From: a virus
DNA: 56,171 nt
IMG/VR virus record: IMGVR_UViG_3300033143_006337
Location: 1 to 56,171 of that record
Strand: one strand, 5' to 3'
Shown here: positions 38,301 to 47,826 of the stretch, piece after piece
How positions within the stretch are numbered: position 1 is the stretch's first letter
How the letters are laid out: each line of letters opens with the position of its first letter
Made by a program: the position numbers and the translations under genes
The notes under the pieces: generated by a model
The model's input: only the letters and a program-made list of their open reading frames with translations
Database searches by the model: none
Told to the model about the DNA's origin: nothing

Positions 38301-40426
38301 AAGTAAGAAATTTTCAACGAATATTTGGAAGAAGATCAAAAGAAGTTGAGCAGGTGCAAAGGCTTAGAAAAGAACTTGAAAAGGTAAATGCAGAGGAGCT
38401 TAAGCGAGCAAAAGAAAAAGCTGGACAAACACCATTAGAAGCAGCCGGGGAGGCGTTTTTAGCTGCCTTTGGACAAATTGACAGCCTACAAAAAATTATG
38501 ACTTCAGATGAGCCAGGAGAAAAAATCTGGGATGCTTTCAAAAAAGGCTCCACACTTGCTAAAGAAGCAATCAAAGCAGGTTGGGATGCTGCATCTAGCG
38601 CTGTTGTTATGATTGCCTCTGGTGTTGCAAAAGGAATTAGAGCAGGAGTTGATTTTCTGGAGAATCTTTTTGGTGGTAAATATATAAATGAGATTACAAA
38701 AGTATTCTCATTCATTGGCGATGTTCCCACTATGCTGCTGAAAGCTTTTTCTAATCTCGATGTTGCTCTTGAAAAATTCATAGATACTTTCCCAAGGGCA
38801 GTAGAGCGGATTTTCAAAAAATTACCTTCGATCCTGGAGAATATTCTTAGAGCAATTCCAATTGTGATCGAACAATTTGTAAGATCTTTCCCAAAACTCA
38901 CAGAAGCTTTGCTGGCTGCTATACCGCAACTTGTTGATATTCTTAGCAAAAATCTACCAAAGCTGGTTTCTTCCATTGCTTCTCAACTTCCAGCCATAGC
39001 AGATGCATTGCTTGAAAAAATGCCGGAATTTATCGAAGCAATTTCATTTGCGATGGTCGCATTAATTGAGCGAGTACCGGAATTTTTGGAAGTAATTTTG
39101 CAAAGACTTCCAGCCATCATAACTATGCTCCTGGAAGAAGCTCTACCAAGGGTAGGTAGAGCCATCATGGAAATTATCCCAGCGGTTTTTGAGATCATTA
39201 TGAGGGAATTAGTACCCATCACCAGAGTGTTAACTGAGGGACTTGTAGCAGCTGCAGGAGATCTTGCAGTAGCTTTCATAGACGTGTTTTTGGTACGTGG
39301 GGGATTAGAGCGCATAGTTATGGCACTTATAAAATATCTCCCGGTCATTGCTTGGCAACTTGTCGTAGGGATTATTGAGGGGCTTAAGAAAGCAATAAAA
39401 GCAGTTGGGGAAGCATTTTTTAGTGGTGTTTCAATGAAAGGCTTCTCAGATAAATTTAGTGAAGTTGTGGATGAAGGTGTTTCAGCTGTAGGAGAAAGCA
39501 TAGCTCGCTCAACTAGTGAGCTTTTCCAAGTACAGGAATTAGCGTTAAGAGCAAGAGGAGCTACGATTGGTGATGATATTCGTAATGCTATCTTAAGCTC
39601 AATTGAAATTGCTGGGATAAAAGTTGCTGGCTGGTGGGAAGCTTTTAGAATGTTGTGGCAGAAGTTTATCAATAACTTAAAAGCAGCATGGAACTGGGTA
39701 GCGGAGAAGATCATCAATCCAATCTGGGATCTTATTACTAAGCCTTGGATTTGGATTTGGGATAATATTTTATCTGTTATTCCTAAGCTTATTAGAAAAG
39801 CATGGGAACCAGTAGCAGCATTGCTTGATCTTTTCAAAATAGAAATCCCTGTACCAGAATGGTTGTCAAAATTCGAAAATATTGTTGATGCTTTGCTTGA
39901 TTGGGATTGGCCGTCGTTTGCAATGGGTGGTCTTGCTACTGGAGCGCAAAAAAGAATAGCTGCAGCTGGCTCAGAGATTTCTGATAGGTGGAAACGCTCT
40001 GATGCTGGTAAAGCAGTTTCTTCTGTAGGAAGTGCAGCTGAATCTGTAGGAATTAGTACGCCAAGGTTTGCAGAAGGTGGGCTTGCTTATGAAATGGGAG
40101 AAATCGTTAAGGGTATTACCTATGCTCAGCGTGGTTCAAAAGCAATCGGAACTGATACTATCCCCGCAATGCTAACACCAGGGGAATTTATTGTTAACCG
40201 AGAAGCCACAAGAGCAAACCTGGGGTTACTGAGCTTTATTAACCAATCAAAAGGAGCGGTTACTCCTGTACAGGCTTCTACAAATATTTCCGTAGTTATA
40301 AATGCAAAAACTGATCTTAGCGCAGCGCAAATTAGAAGGGAAGTTGTACCGGCATTGGAAAAACATCTTAGACGTAAATCACAGGAAGGCGGTTTTGTCC
40401 TTGCTGCAGCTGGAGTAAGAGCCTAA
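35378..40426 (+). CDS. Tape measure protein
   Basis: A 1682-residue protein, the longest in the window. It has long coiled-coil stretches, hydrophobic helices in the middle (about 560-700) that can enter the host membrane, and the C-terminal GTDTIPAMLTPGEFIVNREA, a pattern common at the ends of phage tape measures. GTG start overlaps the chaperone stop. Its length would set a tail of roughly 250 nm by the usual 1.5 angstrom per residue rule. It may also help DNA pass the envelope. Confidence 0.95.
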   Translation: MAIKTTDEFRIPISVENETDADFKKMEVTVAKTLGTLKNYQRAKAQLDKTSQSLSASLEVTNQQVQTISASYMHASKTSGKFTEAITKQTSAVQQLSSTFATIGNVVSQTTQFFSNLINIIDVLTDPEKLRRFSQLLSILSIIMRLKGQKEFSQRLRGMSKNLDSFADRMEVIRERGTDFQQLADRAEIAQTALDVMEGTVKGLAVTFVGLGLSTLIRGFDRTRDSVFQTAKVFTGFGGTVAKTGFLMANKFRPSLLKATEAGLLLSPVLLGLGALMKNTDNQFIRFAGTLASIAAIILGSFATAMLFALRIVGDLFIAIGDKLVGAMASFQKKSIIMEESIRSLTFTIQGFSRELGVGAVGSVELWTEEIEKLNDTTKATRKELTKSAKLMISEGIAIGLTLEQNIKLFQAVSDIAADTGKKHDDVTQRIISALAGQSQSVLALGINTRETALEHSKFVQELETTTDALSEEGKVLARLSIIFDRANKVTGAAVAEAQSIAGATEIYDKRLVQLQERLGKQGELTRILISLQTRLVNVFLKFPEPIISIVGNLQDFLGVSLKIVGVVIKYAVIISTLTTVYLLLNAALVKNGIIQGFVQRAFVITAAAINTSTGAATTNVIATNSMSAALLNLSNIIRGSLVVALTKLRSALTITAVFGTLTAVIGKVTIAVGLMSKAVIAFLLHPVVLAVTAITVTFLAAKEAIAGVVEETEFLNKAFAENIEHTKKATKEIDIFGKLWELAVKAGHKFWKLMVDIIKFAILGYIGATVKAVIAIKQLRIAWNEFTGDDDEAEGLREQVVMLEQAFNDLRLTANLTKLDIGGAFSLEMRLAAKNMRRKIDEAKDSVIKFDTSLRTLAELGRAAFDPKKLRLEIFADEFKRAEIAMSELSLAHAKVTDQFAKDRSNEELREQFIKTKRDAARAFIELGKLRIDTVNNWADQERRLVIDRLKNEEKFVEAIRMENTARLKAIDEQVRNFQRIFGRRSKEVEQVQRLRKELEKVNAEELKRAKEKAGQTPLEAAGEAFLAAFGQIDSLQKIMTSDEPGEKIWDAFKKGSTLAKEAIKAGWDAASSAVVMIASGVAKGIRAGVDFLENLFGGKYINEITKVFSFIGDVPTMLLKAFSNLDVALEKFIDTFPRAVERIFKKLPSILENILRAIPIVIEQFVRSFPKLTEALLAAIPQLVDILSKNLPKLVSSIASQLPAIADALLEKMPEFIEAISFAMVALIERVPEFLEVILQRLPAIITMLLEEALPRVGRAIMEIIPAVFEIIMRELVPITRVLTEGLVAAAGDLAVAFIDVFLVRGGLERIVMALIKYLPVIAWQLVVGIIEGLKKAIKAVGEAFFSGVSMKGFSDKFSEVVDEGVSAVGESIARSTSELFQVQELALRARGATIGDDIRNAILSSIEIAGIKVAGWWEAFRMLWQKFINNLKAAWNWVAEKIINPIWDLITKPWIWIWDNILSVIPKLIRKAWEPVAALLDLFKIEIPVPEWLSKFENIVDALLDWDWPSFAMGGLATGAQKRIAAAGSEISDRWKRSDAGKAVSSVGSAAESVGISTPRFAEGGLAYEMGEIVKGITYAQRGSKAIGTDTIPAMLTPGEFIVNREATRANLGLLSFINQSKGAVTPVQASTNISVVINAKTDLSAAQIRREVVPALEKHLRRKSQEGGFVLAAAGVRA

Positions 40427-41718
40427 TGACGACAACAGAAAAAGGTTATCTTGAGCAGGATTATTTAGACCAACCTTACTTGTCTGGTCTTAAGCAAAAT
40501 GGTGGTGGTTTCCAGGCTGAGATGAAGATTGTTGACAAGCAGGAAGCCACTGGCTTTCAATCTGATATTCTTATCGTTACTCCTAGTAGTGGCATACTTG
40601 GAATGCAGGCTAAATTTGGAAAGCTTGCACATTATATTTGTGGAGAAGGATATTTAGAAAGAGAATATCTGGAAGAATCTTATCTAACTGAATGCATGTA
40701 CGCAACACAGGGCTTTCAGGCTGAGATGCTTATTGTTGGCCCAAGTGATGATTATCATTTGGGTATGCAAGCCGATATGAAAATTGAAGATGGTGGTGAT
40801 GACTATCATTTAGGTATGCAAGCCGAGATGAAAGTACTTACAGATACCCCTGTAGGTATGCAGGCTGAGATGCTGCGAGCAGTTGCTACTGGTTTCCAAG
40901 GTACCTTTGTAATTTATAATACAGAGCAGCTAAGGATTATGTGTGAGTTTCCTTCTCGCGGGGATGGTACAAACTGGACTTCGACAAGTACAAAATCAGG
41001 AGACTTCTCACCTAATAATCTGAACACAGATATTTTAGAGCAAAGGTGGCAATCAGACGGAGTTATTGCACTTGTAGAGCTTCGCTGCGACGTAGGGGCA
41101 GGACTGACAGCTTTCAATGATACTACTGCAATCCTAAACCACAACTTTTCTATTGGTGCAAGAGTAGAGCTGCAAGGAACTTCAGATCCTACTTACGGTT
41201 CAATTGAGTTTAGTACTGTTATGACTACTGAGCTTGAGAATATGTATTACATTGCACCAAGTCTACCAACTTCCGGGTATCGTTATTGGCGTTTCATTAT
41301 TCAAGATGTCAGTAACGCAGATGGATTTTTGTCCGTTGGAACTATTGTCTTTGGATCTTCACAGATCTTTTCACTTAATGAATGCTTTCAGCTTCCTGTA
41401 ACATTCGGTAAGCGTCATTTTAAGGATTCAATGGAAACTGAAGGCTTCACAAACGTATCTAATGATAGGGCAATGAGAAAATTTTTAGGGCTTTCTTTTG
41501 CTCAGCTTAGTTTTGACGGTGGGAATTATAGGTTGTTACAAAACTACTTTTCTTTTGCAAAAACAGATCTTAAGTGTTTGGTCATACCGCGGCCAACTAG
41601 ACCAAGCTCCCTAGCAGTGTTTGCTAAGCTTAACCAACTTCCAGAAGAGAATCATAATGCTCTTGAGGATAATGATTGGCATGTTGATTTGGCTTTAGAC
41701 TGGGATGAAAGTTTATAA
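40426..41718 (+). CDS. Tail tip protein with short Gly-Phe/Met-Gln repeats
   Basis: A 430-residue protein next to the tape measure. The first about 170 residues are built from repeats: GYLEQDYLDQPYL and GYLEREYLEESYL, and at least eight copies of G(F/M)Q-A-(E/D/K)-(M/F) (for example GFQAEMKIV, GMQADMKIE, GMQAEMLRA). The rest is beta-rich. It is probably the distal tail or a tip-associated adaptor. The start overlaps the previous stop (TAATG). Repeats suggest a modular platform for fibres. Confidence 0.65.
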   Translation: MTTTEKGYLEQDYLDQPYLSGLKQNGGGFQAEMKIVDKQEATGFQSDILIVTPSSGILGMQAKFGKLAHYICGEGYLEREYLEESYLTECMYATQGFQAEMLIVGPSDDYHLGMQADMKIEDGGDDYHLGMQAEMKVLTDTPVGMQAEMLRAVATGFQGTFVIYNTEQLRIMCEFPSRGDGTNWTSTSTKSGDFSPNNLNTDILEQRWQSDGVIALVELRCDVGAGLTAFNDTTAILNHNFSIGARVELQGTSDPTYGSIEFSTVMTTELENMYYIAPSLPTSGYRYWRFIIQDVSNADGFLSVGTIVFGSSQIFSLNECFQLPVTFGKRHFKDSMETEGFTNVSNDRAMRKFLGLSFAQLSFDGGNYRLLQNYFSFAKTDLKCLVIPRPTRPSSLAVFAKLNQLPEENHNALEDNDWHVDLALDWDESL

Positions 41719-43430
41719 TGAGTAGCAGGGACAGAAGACCATACCTTACAGCTGCTTCCTTAACACAGGATGTTTTGGATAACAGCCAAGATAATCTTAC
41801 GCAACAGCTTGAGATGATCGCTGAGATTACTGCACCCGATAGCTCAATTATAAAAGTTTCAGATAGAGCTAAGTATGTTGGTTCTTCTTTCTATGCTCCT
41901 AGAGTAAAATTTCCGATTATCTCAAGGACTGTTGGCGATTGGCTTAGTGGTGAGCTTGAGTTTTCCAGTCTCGATTTAATTTTGAACAATACGGACAAGA
42001 CTTACTCCCCTTATCTTCCTGGGGGAGCTTCTTATGATGGATGGATAGGAAGAAAAGTTGTGGTAAAGGTTGGTCTTTTCGAGCAGGCAGCAACATACAC
42101 AACAATTTTTGAAGGATTTGTAACTGATGTTGGTGGTTTCAGAAGAGACGCTATTACTTTTACGCTCATATGCCGTAATAAGTTTGATTCTGTTAATGCT
42201 TCCTTACCACAAGAAGTACTTGTTCCGGATTCCTATACAGATCTGGAGGATAGTTTTGTTGGTCGGGGTGTTCCTGTTATTTATGGTGACTGGACAACAG
42301 ACTTAAGAGAAGAAGCTCCAAGTGTACCTGCTCTTCCTGTTAACGGAGCAAACGCAGGAGTTTTGGCCGGTACAACTGACTTGAGGCTGGTGCTTGCCTC
42401 AACTCCTATCAGTGTTTTTGACGATACCAGCGTAACTCTTTACCGCGGGGATACTTACTACACGTTTGATGCTGCAGATATTACGATTGTTCCCGCTACG
42501 GATAACACTGAGTTCGATATTGAGCAGCAAAATCTAACTGTTGAGGGATCTCCTTGGATCTATGCACCAGGGGATGAGTTTTATTTGAAGGTTAAGGGAG
42601 TGGATCTTGGGGCTTATGATGATAACATTGTTTCCCAGGCTAAAGATATTCTCAAACGCTTTGGTGGGCTTGTAGACGGGGATTTTGACGCTAACTGGGC
42701 AACTTACCGGGATAAGGCAACTCCTGCACAAAGCAACATTGCTGCTTTCAAATCCCGTGTATGGATCGGAGACGACCAAAAAGCCCTTGCCTATGCCCTG
42801 TCAATGCTTGAGCAGGTACGCTTAGAGGCTTTTGTAGACCGAGACAGCAACTTCAAGCTCCTTGCCCTTCACTTTGAGGATTTTGTAGCTTCCCCCACCT
42901 TCGCAATAAAAAACTGGGATCTCGAGCGCAGGGGGTTTAACCCACAAATCGATGAGCGCAACAATTGGAATAGGGCAAAAGCTGATTTTTCTTATGATCC
43001 TTCAAAGCGGGAAAGTCTTTTCTCAACTGCGATCTACAAAAATTCTGCAGCGATAACGCAGGCAGGAAAAGAGATTTCTAAACTTATAACTTTCCCGAAT
43101 CTCTATGATGAAGATGATGTAGTTTACAATCTTAAGGAAATGATTCGTCTTGCAAGTGCTTACTCTGAGATGATCCCACAAACTCTGTCATCCAGAGCGT
43201 TTCTAAAAGACATTGGAGATTTTGTAGATTTGCAGGTGAAAATAGGGAGTGTTGAATTTGGAAACGGTACTGGTGTACCTTGTATGATAAGAGAAATTGG
43301 TTATGATCCAGATGGTTTAGCGATACCTTCGAAGCTTTGGAGCTTCCAGATGGTTCCTTTCCCCGGCTATGCGCCTGGGTATGCTGGCATAACTGGTGGT
43401 TATAATGCTACGATAACGAAAGAAACTTAA
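41718..43430 (+). CDS. Tail hub/baseplate protein
   Basis: A 570-residue protein with features of tail-associated hub proteins: YAPRVKFPIISR at the N-terminus, long beta-rich stretches with VVVKVGLFEQAATYTTIFEG, and a GFRRDAITFTLICRNKF segment of the kind seen in siphoviral hub/Tal-like proteins. The start overlaps the previous stop (TAATG). It connects the tube to the fibres and probably opens for DNA exit. Confidence 0.65.
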   Translation: MSSRDRRPYLTAASLTQDVLDNSQDNLTQQLEMIAEITAPDSSIIKVSDRAKYVGSSFYAPRVKFPIISRTVGDWLSGELEFSSLDLILNNTDKTYSPYLPGGASYDGWIGRKVVVKVGLFEQAATYTTIFEGFVTDVGGFRRDAITFTLICRNKFDSVNASLPQEVLVPDSYTDLEDSFVGRGVPVIYGDWTTDLREEAPSVPALPVNGANAGVLAGTTDLRLVLASTPISVFDDTSVTLYRGDTYYTFDAADITIVPATDNTEFDIEQQNLTVEGSPWIYAPGDEFYLKVKGVDLGAYDDNIVSQAKDILKRFGGLVDGDFDANWATYRDKATPAQSNIAAFKSRVWIGDDQKALAYALSMLEQVRLEAFVDRDSNFKLLALHFEDFVASPTFAIKNWDLERRGFNPQIDERNNWNRAKADFSYDPSKRESLFSTAIYKNSAAITQAGKEISKLITFPNLYDEDDVVYNLKEMIRLASAYSEMIPQTLSSRAFLKDIGDFVDLQVKIGSVEFGNGTGVPCMIREIGYDPDGLAIPSKLWSFQMVPFPGYAPGYAGITGGYNATITKET

Positions 43431-43442
43431 GGAGGCTTTCAA

Positions 43443-44108
43443 ATGACTGTCAATTTAGTGATATCGAAAACATTTTTAGGAGCGCAAGTCTCCGATGTAC
43501 TGGCAGGAGCAGGTGTTGGTGTTGACATTGGGCAAGTAGTCAATGGAAAATATGTTCCCATCATAAACCAAGTTGCGAATACAGGGCATCAGGATATTTA
43601 TGTTCGGCATGATGCTGCTGTAGACCAAATCACTGATGTTAAGACACATATTGCAGAGTATTCTGCAGGTGCTTATGGTGGTGCAGACAGTGCAGCTAAT
43701 GACTATGCAACATTAATCACAAAAGGAACTGCTGATACTGAAGACACTGCCAACAACTCTAACGGTACAGCTTCTGGTTTTCGTATTGAGCATAATGGTC
43801 TTGGTATCGCTGGGCTTGGTGCAAGTGCTTTCTTACCGTCAAGAGGACAGGTTGATATTTATGGCAATAGTGGAACAGACGGGATTGACTTAGCCAGTGC
43901 TTTTGACGCGCATGTTGACGCTATGGTTTATGATTCAGGTGGTGAGACTGATGCTATTGCTCCTGTTACGGGCCAAATCGGCAAAGCAGCTGATGCAAAC
44001 CTTGGTGAAGCAATGCACGTAGGTTTGAGGTTATACCTCGAACAAGCCGCAACGAATGGTGGTATTATACAGTGGGATTGGGTAGTAGCTTACTCCTTTA
44101 CTGCTTGA
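43443..44108 (+). CDS. Putative virion protein
   Basis: A 221-residue Gly/Ala/Asp-rich protein (VTGQIGKAADANLGEAMHVG) with beta-rich character and no signal peptide, following the hub gene. AAGGAGG precedes the ATG. It resembles small tail-fibre or baseplate accessory proteins; no family recognised. Confidence 0.6.
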   Translation: MTVNLVISKTFLGAQVSDVLAGAGVGVDIGQVVNGKYVPIINQVANTGHQDIYVRHDAAVDQITDVKTHIAEYSAGAYGGADSAANDYATLITKGTADTEDTANNSNGTASGFRIEHNGLGIAGLGASAFLPSRGQVDIYGNSGTDGIDLASAFDAHVDAMVYDSGGETDAIAPVTGQIGKAADANLGEAMHVGLRLYLEQAATNGGIIQWDWVVAYSFTA

Positions 44109-44115
44109 GGTTTTT

Positions 44116-44571
44116 GTGAATTTAATTGTGAGAAAAGAAAATTCACCTGCTAAAAAAATGATAATGCCTCTTTGGCGTTTGAGATGGAGATTTGATTTTA
44201 TCGACAAAGCCCCCAGGATTGGTATCTGGAATGGTACAAGTGGCAGTGAAAAAGATTCTGCATGGGCAGTAGATAAAAGAGGTTTGAAGTCTGCATCGAT
44301 ACAAGGTGAATTTCACAGAGACTACATCGTAAAAACATTTTGGTTCTGTCCTGGTGAAGATTATGCAACGATGAAATGGGAAGGAGCAGTCAATATTCCT
44401 GGTGTTTTGGGATTTCAAGGGGAAGTTAAGTTAGCTCCGAGAATCATTGGTTTAAGCCTTCTTTCAAGATCAGAGCGAATAACGGTTTTTGTTAATGGTG
44501 AAATAACTAAAAGACCAATTAACGAAGACGAAGCAAAATTTAAAATTTATGAACATAGTAGAGGAGTTTAG
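44116..44571 (+). CDS. Putative baseplate/tail protein, GTG start
   Basis: A 151-residue protein with beta segments (GIWNGTSGSE; FHRDYIVKTFWFCPG) and a GVLGFQGEV turn. A purine-rich AGG site is seen upstream of GTG. It lies between two tail genes. Function unknown. Confidence 0.5.
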   Translation: MNLIVRKENSPAKKMIMPLWRLRWRFDFIDKAPRIGIWNGTSGSEKDSAWAVDKRGLKSASIQGEFHRDYIVKTFWFCPGEDYATMKWEGAVNIPGVLGFQGEVKLAPRIIGLSLLSRSERITVFVNGEITKRPINEDEAKFKIYEHSRGV

Positions 44572-44573
44572 TC

Positions 44574-47258
44574 ATGAGAGTTTTTAGGTTTGTTATATTA
44601 GCTACACTTTTAACTTTTGTTTTTGGCCATACGCTTGACACAGATGTTGGTAGAGTTCCCCTAGCTCATCCCGATTTAGGGCATGATGGTGGAGCGGGAT
44701 TGCATACGAAAGTTCGCAATGCATGGACAACTATTGGGGATATTATAAGCTCACGCTATGAAGAGTTTACAAGTATTGCAGACTCAACTCTATCTACTCA
44801 TACTCACAATTTTAACATTCCCTTCGCAGATCTGAATGTAATCCTTTGGGATGATGTTGGGGCAGCTAAGACCAGGATTGCAGATCCAGCTGGAGCGGGG
44901 TGGATAATTGCCGCTAACGGTGGGGATGCTAAGAATAAAATAGATGTAACTACCCCTGGAAGTGGTGGACCACATGATTTTTCTGTAGAAGTGCATTCTG
45001 GTTTAAAAGATATGTCAGTGCAATCTTCTGCAGCTGTTTCTATTACTGGTGGGGATATTGATGATATAGATCTAACAGATCCTGTTCATGATGCTTCTGC
45101 AATCTTTGCCGAGATTGCAACACCAGCAAATCCAGCAGCTGGTAAGCATAAGATTTATTTTAAATCAACCGACAATAAACCCTATCGGTTAGATGAGAAC
45201 GGGGTAGAGCTTGAGCTTGGTTCTGGTGCAGGAGCAGGGGCTATTAACTACATCGCAAACTCAGATATAGAATCAAATGCAGATGATTATGATGAGTTTA
45301 AGGAAACAAAAACCGTAGCCACTGATGTTAGCGACAATGAGATTGATTTAACAGCTCATGGTTTACAAGTAGATGATTTAGTAAGTTTCACAGGGCTATC
45401 AAATACAACAACTCCAGCCAATAGCACAGATTATTACGTGCAGGCTGTGACTGATGCAGATCATTTTAAGCTTTCTACTACGAAAGGTGGATCAGCATTA
45501 ACCTTTGTAGGAACTGATGATACAGGTGTAACACAAACTCAGTCACGCGCAATTACGGGAACAGGTGGAAGCCCTACATTAGCAGTAGCTAGAACAACAA
45601 CAGGAGGAGAAATATTAAGAGGGACAGCTTCTTTAGAAATTACAAAGGACGCTGCCTCAAGATTGGGGGAAGGATTCGCTGTTGATTATACCGTTGATAG
45701 AGCAGACTTTTCTAAACGTCTTGAGTGGTCTTTTGATTGGATGACTTCAGCTAATTATGTTTCCGGTGATATGGGAATGTACTTATACCGGGTAACGGCA
45801 ACAGCTAAGCTTATTCCTGTTAGTTATGTAAACTTACCAGCACACCAAACAGTTGCTACTCCTATTCAGATTTATGCAAATCATGAGGAAGCTGGAGATT
45901 ATAGGATAATCTGGCAAGTACAAACCTCAAATGCATCTGCCTATACAGCTTATGTGGATAATGTTTCTGTTGGTCCAATGAATACAGCGCAAGGCCCACC
46001 AGTAAGTGAATTTATTTCCTGGACGCCAATATTTGAGAATGATTCAACGCATGCTCCAGATCAAGCAGATTTTTATTATCAACGTGTTGGTAGTAAAATA
46101 TTCATACATTTTATTTACAATGTTACTGCTACAGGTACAGACGCAAGCCCTTGGAGGTTTACTCTTCCTGATGGTATATCTCCTTCAACGCTTAGTTCCG
46201 GTGATAGTGCTGGTATTATCAAAGTATGGAAACGAACTGTAGGCTATGTTGCAATAGATGCGGTATATCAAACGGGTAATAAAATAGGACTAATAAAACA
46301 CCAAAGTACTGCATTAATGAATGGCAATGACATAGGAATTACTGGCTCAGAGTTTGATGTTATTGAATCACCTGGTACTATTTCTTTTGAAGTTGCAGCC
46401 TGGTCAGGATCGGCTGTGGGTTTAACAAATAGTCGCGTCGAATATTCTTGCAACACAACAACGACAGATGCAGACGATACTGCTAATTTTTCAAATAGTC
46501 CCAATGGTTGCTTAATGCCAAACATTACGGCAACAACTGCTGGATCAGCTGATTTGTCAAAAAGAGTTCGCTTTTTAACAACTATCCAATCTACCGACGT
46601 AAAAGGAATAGAAATTCTAAGAAACGGAGAAACAATTTGGGAACTTGTAGAAGTATCTGATGCATATGCAATGCATACAAATCAAAGTATTGAATCGTAT
46701 GGTATCGGATATAAACCAGTTACAGGCAGCACTACTGATCTTGACGTTAGATTTGGAAGAGCTGGTAGACTAACCAATGGTTCATATGCTGGCACAGGAT
46801 CTAACTATCCTCAAACATCAGGGGATCGCTACCGAGTATTTAAATCGAGTAATCCTTTAAGTATAGGGCAAGCAGTTACAGAATATTTTGAAGTAAAAAA
46901 ATTAACAGCTGATGTAGCTTCTGATACTGCTTCAATTGCTGATTTTGCTACTACTCTTACACCAGGCAAAGAGTATCGCTTCACAATGAATTATAAAATT
47001 GTTATTGGAGCAGGCGCTCCTCAAGCAGCGACATTGAGACTTCTCGATGGTGGAACAATCATAGGAACTGTTTTTCATTCTTCTGGGTCAAACGTAACTT
47101 ACCAAGATAGTTTTTCTACAGTGCGAACGATGCAAAGCTCAGCATTTACTGTTTCATGGGATGAAAATACAAACTGTGATCTTAACGGGGATAATACTCT
47201 AAATGAAACCCACTTGATAATTGAAGAAGTTGATTTAGTAGAAGGGACTGTAAATTGA
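44574..47258 (+). CDS. Putative tail fibre / receptor-binding protein with N-terminal signal-like segment
   Basis: An 894-residue beta-rich protein. Residues 1-18 look like a signal peptide (VFRFVILATLLTFVFG), followed by GHTLDTDVGRVPLAHPDLG and a region rich in DH, Gly and Asp, then repeated beta-sandwich segments (DFSVEVHSG; NYIANSDIESNADDYDEF; DLDVRFGRAGRLTNGS). AGAGGAG precedes the ATG. It is the largest fibre gene and is likely to bind the receptor. The hydrophobic start is unusual for a fibre and may be an anchor or an export signal. Confidence 0.6.
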   Translation: MRVFRFVILATLLTFVFGHTLDTDVGRVPLAHPDLGHDGGAGLHTKVRNAWTTIGDIISSRYEEFTSIADSTLSTHTHNFNIPFADLNVILWDDVGAAKTRIADPAGAGWIIAANGGDAKNKIDVTTPGSGGPHDFSVEVHSGLKDMSVQSSAAVSITGGDIDDIDLTDPVHDASAIFAEIATPANPAAGKHKIYFKSTDNKPYRLDENGVELELGSGAGAGAINYIANSDIESNADDYDEFKETKTVATDVSDNEIDLTAHGLQVDDLVSFTGLSNTTTPANSTDYYVQAVTDADHFKLSTTKGGSALTFVGTDDTGVTQTQSRAITGTGGSPTLAVARTTTGGEILRGTASLEITKDAASRLGEGFAVDYTVDRADFSKRLEWSFDWMTSANYVSGDMGMYLYRVTATAKLIPVSYVNLPAHQTVATPIQIYANHEEAGDYRIIWQVQTSNASAYTAYVDNVSVGPMNTAQGPPVSEFISWTPIFENDSTHAPDQADFYYQRVGSKIFIHFIYNVTATGTDASPWRFTLPDGISPSTLSSGDSAGIIKVWKRTVGYVAIDAVYQTGNKIGLIKHQSTALMNGNDIGITGSEFDVIESPGTISFEVAAWSGSAVGLTNSRVEYSCNTTTTDADDTANFSNSPNGCLMPNITATTAGSADLSKRVRFLTTIQSTDVKGIEILRNGETIWELVEVSDAYAMHTNQSIESYGIGYKPVTGSTTDLDVRFGRAGRLTNGSYAGTGSNYPQTSGDRYRVFKSSNPLSIGQAVTEYFEVKKLTADVASDTASIADFATTLTPGKEYRFTMNYKIVIGAGAPQAATLRLLDGGTIIGTVFHSSGSNVTYQDSFSTVRTMQSSAFTVSWDENTNCDLNGDNTLNETHLIIEEVDLVEGTVN

Positions 47259-47449
47259 AACGATATATCTGTATAACAATTTCAATTTGGTTTATCTGTA
47301 TAACAAACTGCAGATGTGTTTCTACTCATCACGTAGCAGATAAAAATGGTTGTGTCAAAAAAGAAGCTTCCTACGGTACGCAAGCATATGGTAAAGAAAA
47401 AGAAATCGAAAAATGTGGTTATACCCCAGGGGGGAAAGTCAAAAAATGA
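47255..47449 (+). CDS. Small Cys-rich exported protein, TTG start
   Basis: A 64-residue protein with a hydrophobic start (CITISIWFICITNC, residues 5-18), possible lipobox (TNC), and three further Cys. AAGGG lies 9 nt before TTG, which overlaps the fibre stop. It overlaps the next gene by ATGA. A small lipoprotein or periplasmic peptide; role unknown. Confidence 0.5.
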   Translation: MKRYICITISIWFICITNCRCVSTHHVADKNGCVKKEASYGTQAYGKEKEIEKCGYTPGGKVKK

Positions 47450-47826
47450 CAGATATTGTTAGAGCAAGAAATACTCATAGAGCCCAGGTGCTTGTTGATG
47501 GTGACATGAGCCAGGATCTTGTATCCAAGACTATTGACTTTAGAGAAATGGCGATAGGTTCTATACAATCTCATTGGGAAGGCAACGATGAGTTTGATGG
47601 TGAGCTTCATTTTTACGGGAGCAATTATCCAGACCAGTTTTTCTCTAAGCTTTCTTGCGGTTACCACGTTATGGATGAGGATGGTTCTGATGCTTATGAT
47701 AATGCAAAATGCCACATCCCAAACCTGGGGGTTATCGGGTATCGTTATATGAGGGTGCTTTACAAAAAAGGCTCAAATACTGCAGGAACACTAAACATCA
47801 TTTGTATAGGTAAGAAAAATGGGTAA
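47446..47826 (+). CDS. Putative tail fibre-associated protein
   Basis: A 126-residue protein. It has beta segments with Asp/Gly and a terminal stretch YRYMRVLYKKGSNTAGTLNI, a pattern seen in carbohydrate-binding or fibre-tip domains. ATG at 47446 overlaps the previous stop and has GGGGGA upstream. Function inferred from position. Confidence 0.55.
   Translation: MTDIVRARNTHRAQVLVDGDMSQDLVSKTIDFREMAIGSIQSHWEGNDEFDGELHFYGSNYPDQFFSKLSCGYHVMDEDGSDAYDNAKCHIPNLGVIGYRYMRVLYKKGSNTAGTLNIICIGKKNG

Noticed and set aside
38314-38976. 220-residue open frame on the minus strand inside the tape measure gene
   Set aside because: Ser/Phe-rich mirror of the tape measure codons, no recognised domain and no leftward operon here.
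38983-39837. 284-residue open frame on the minus strand inside the tape measure gene
   Set aside because: It lies wholly opposite a long, well-supported tape measure frame; its composition is what a mirror of helix-rich codons gives and it has no neighbour or recognised motif.
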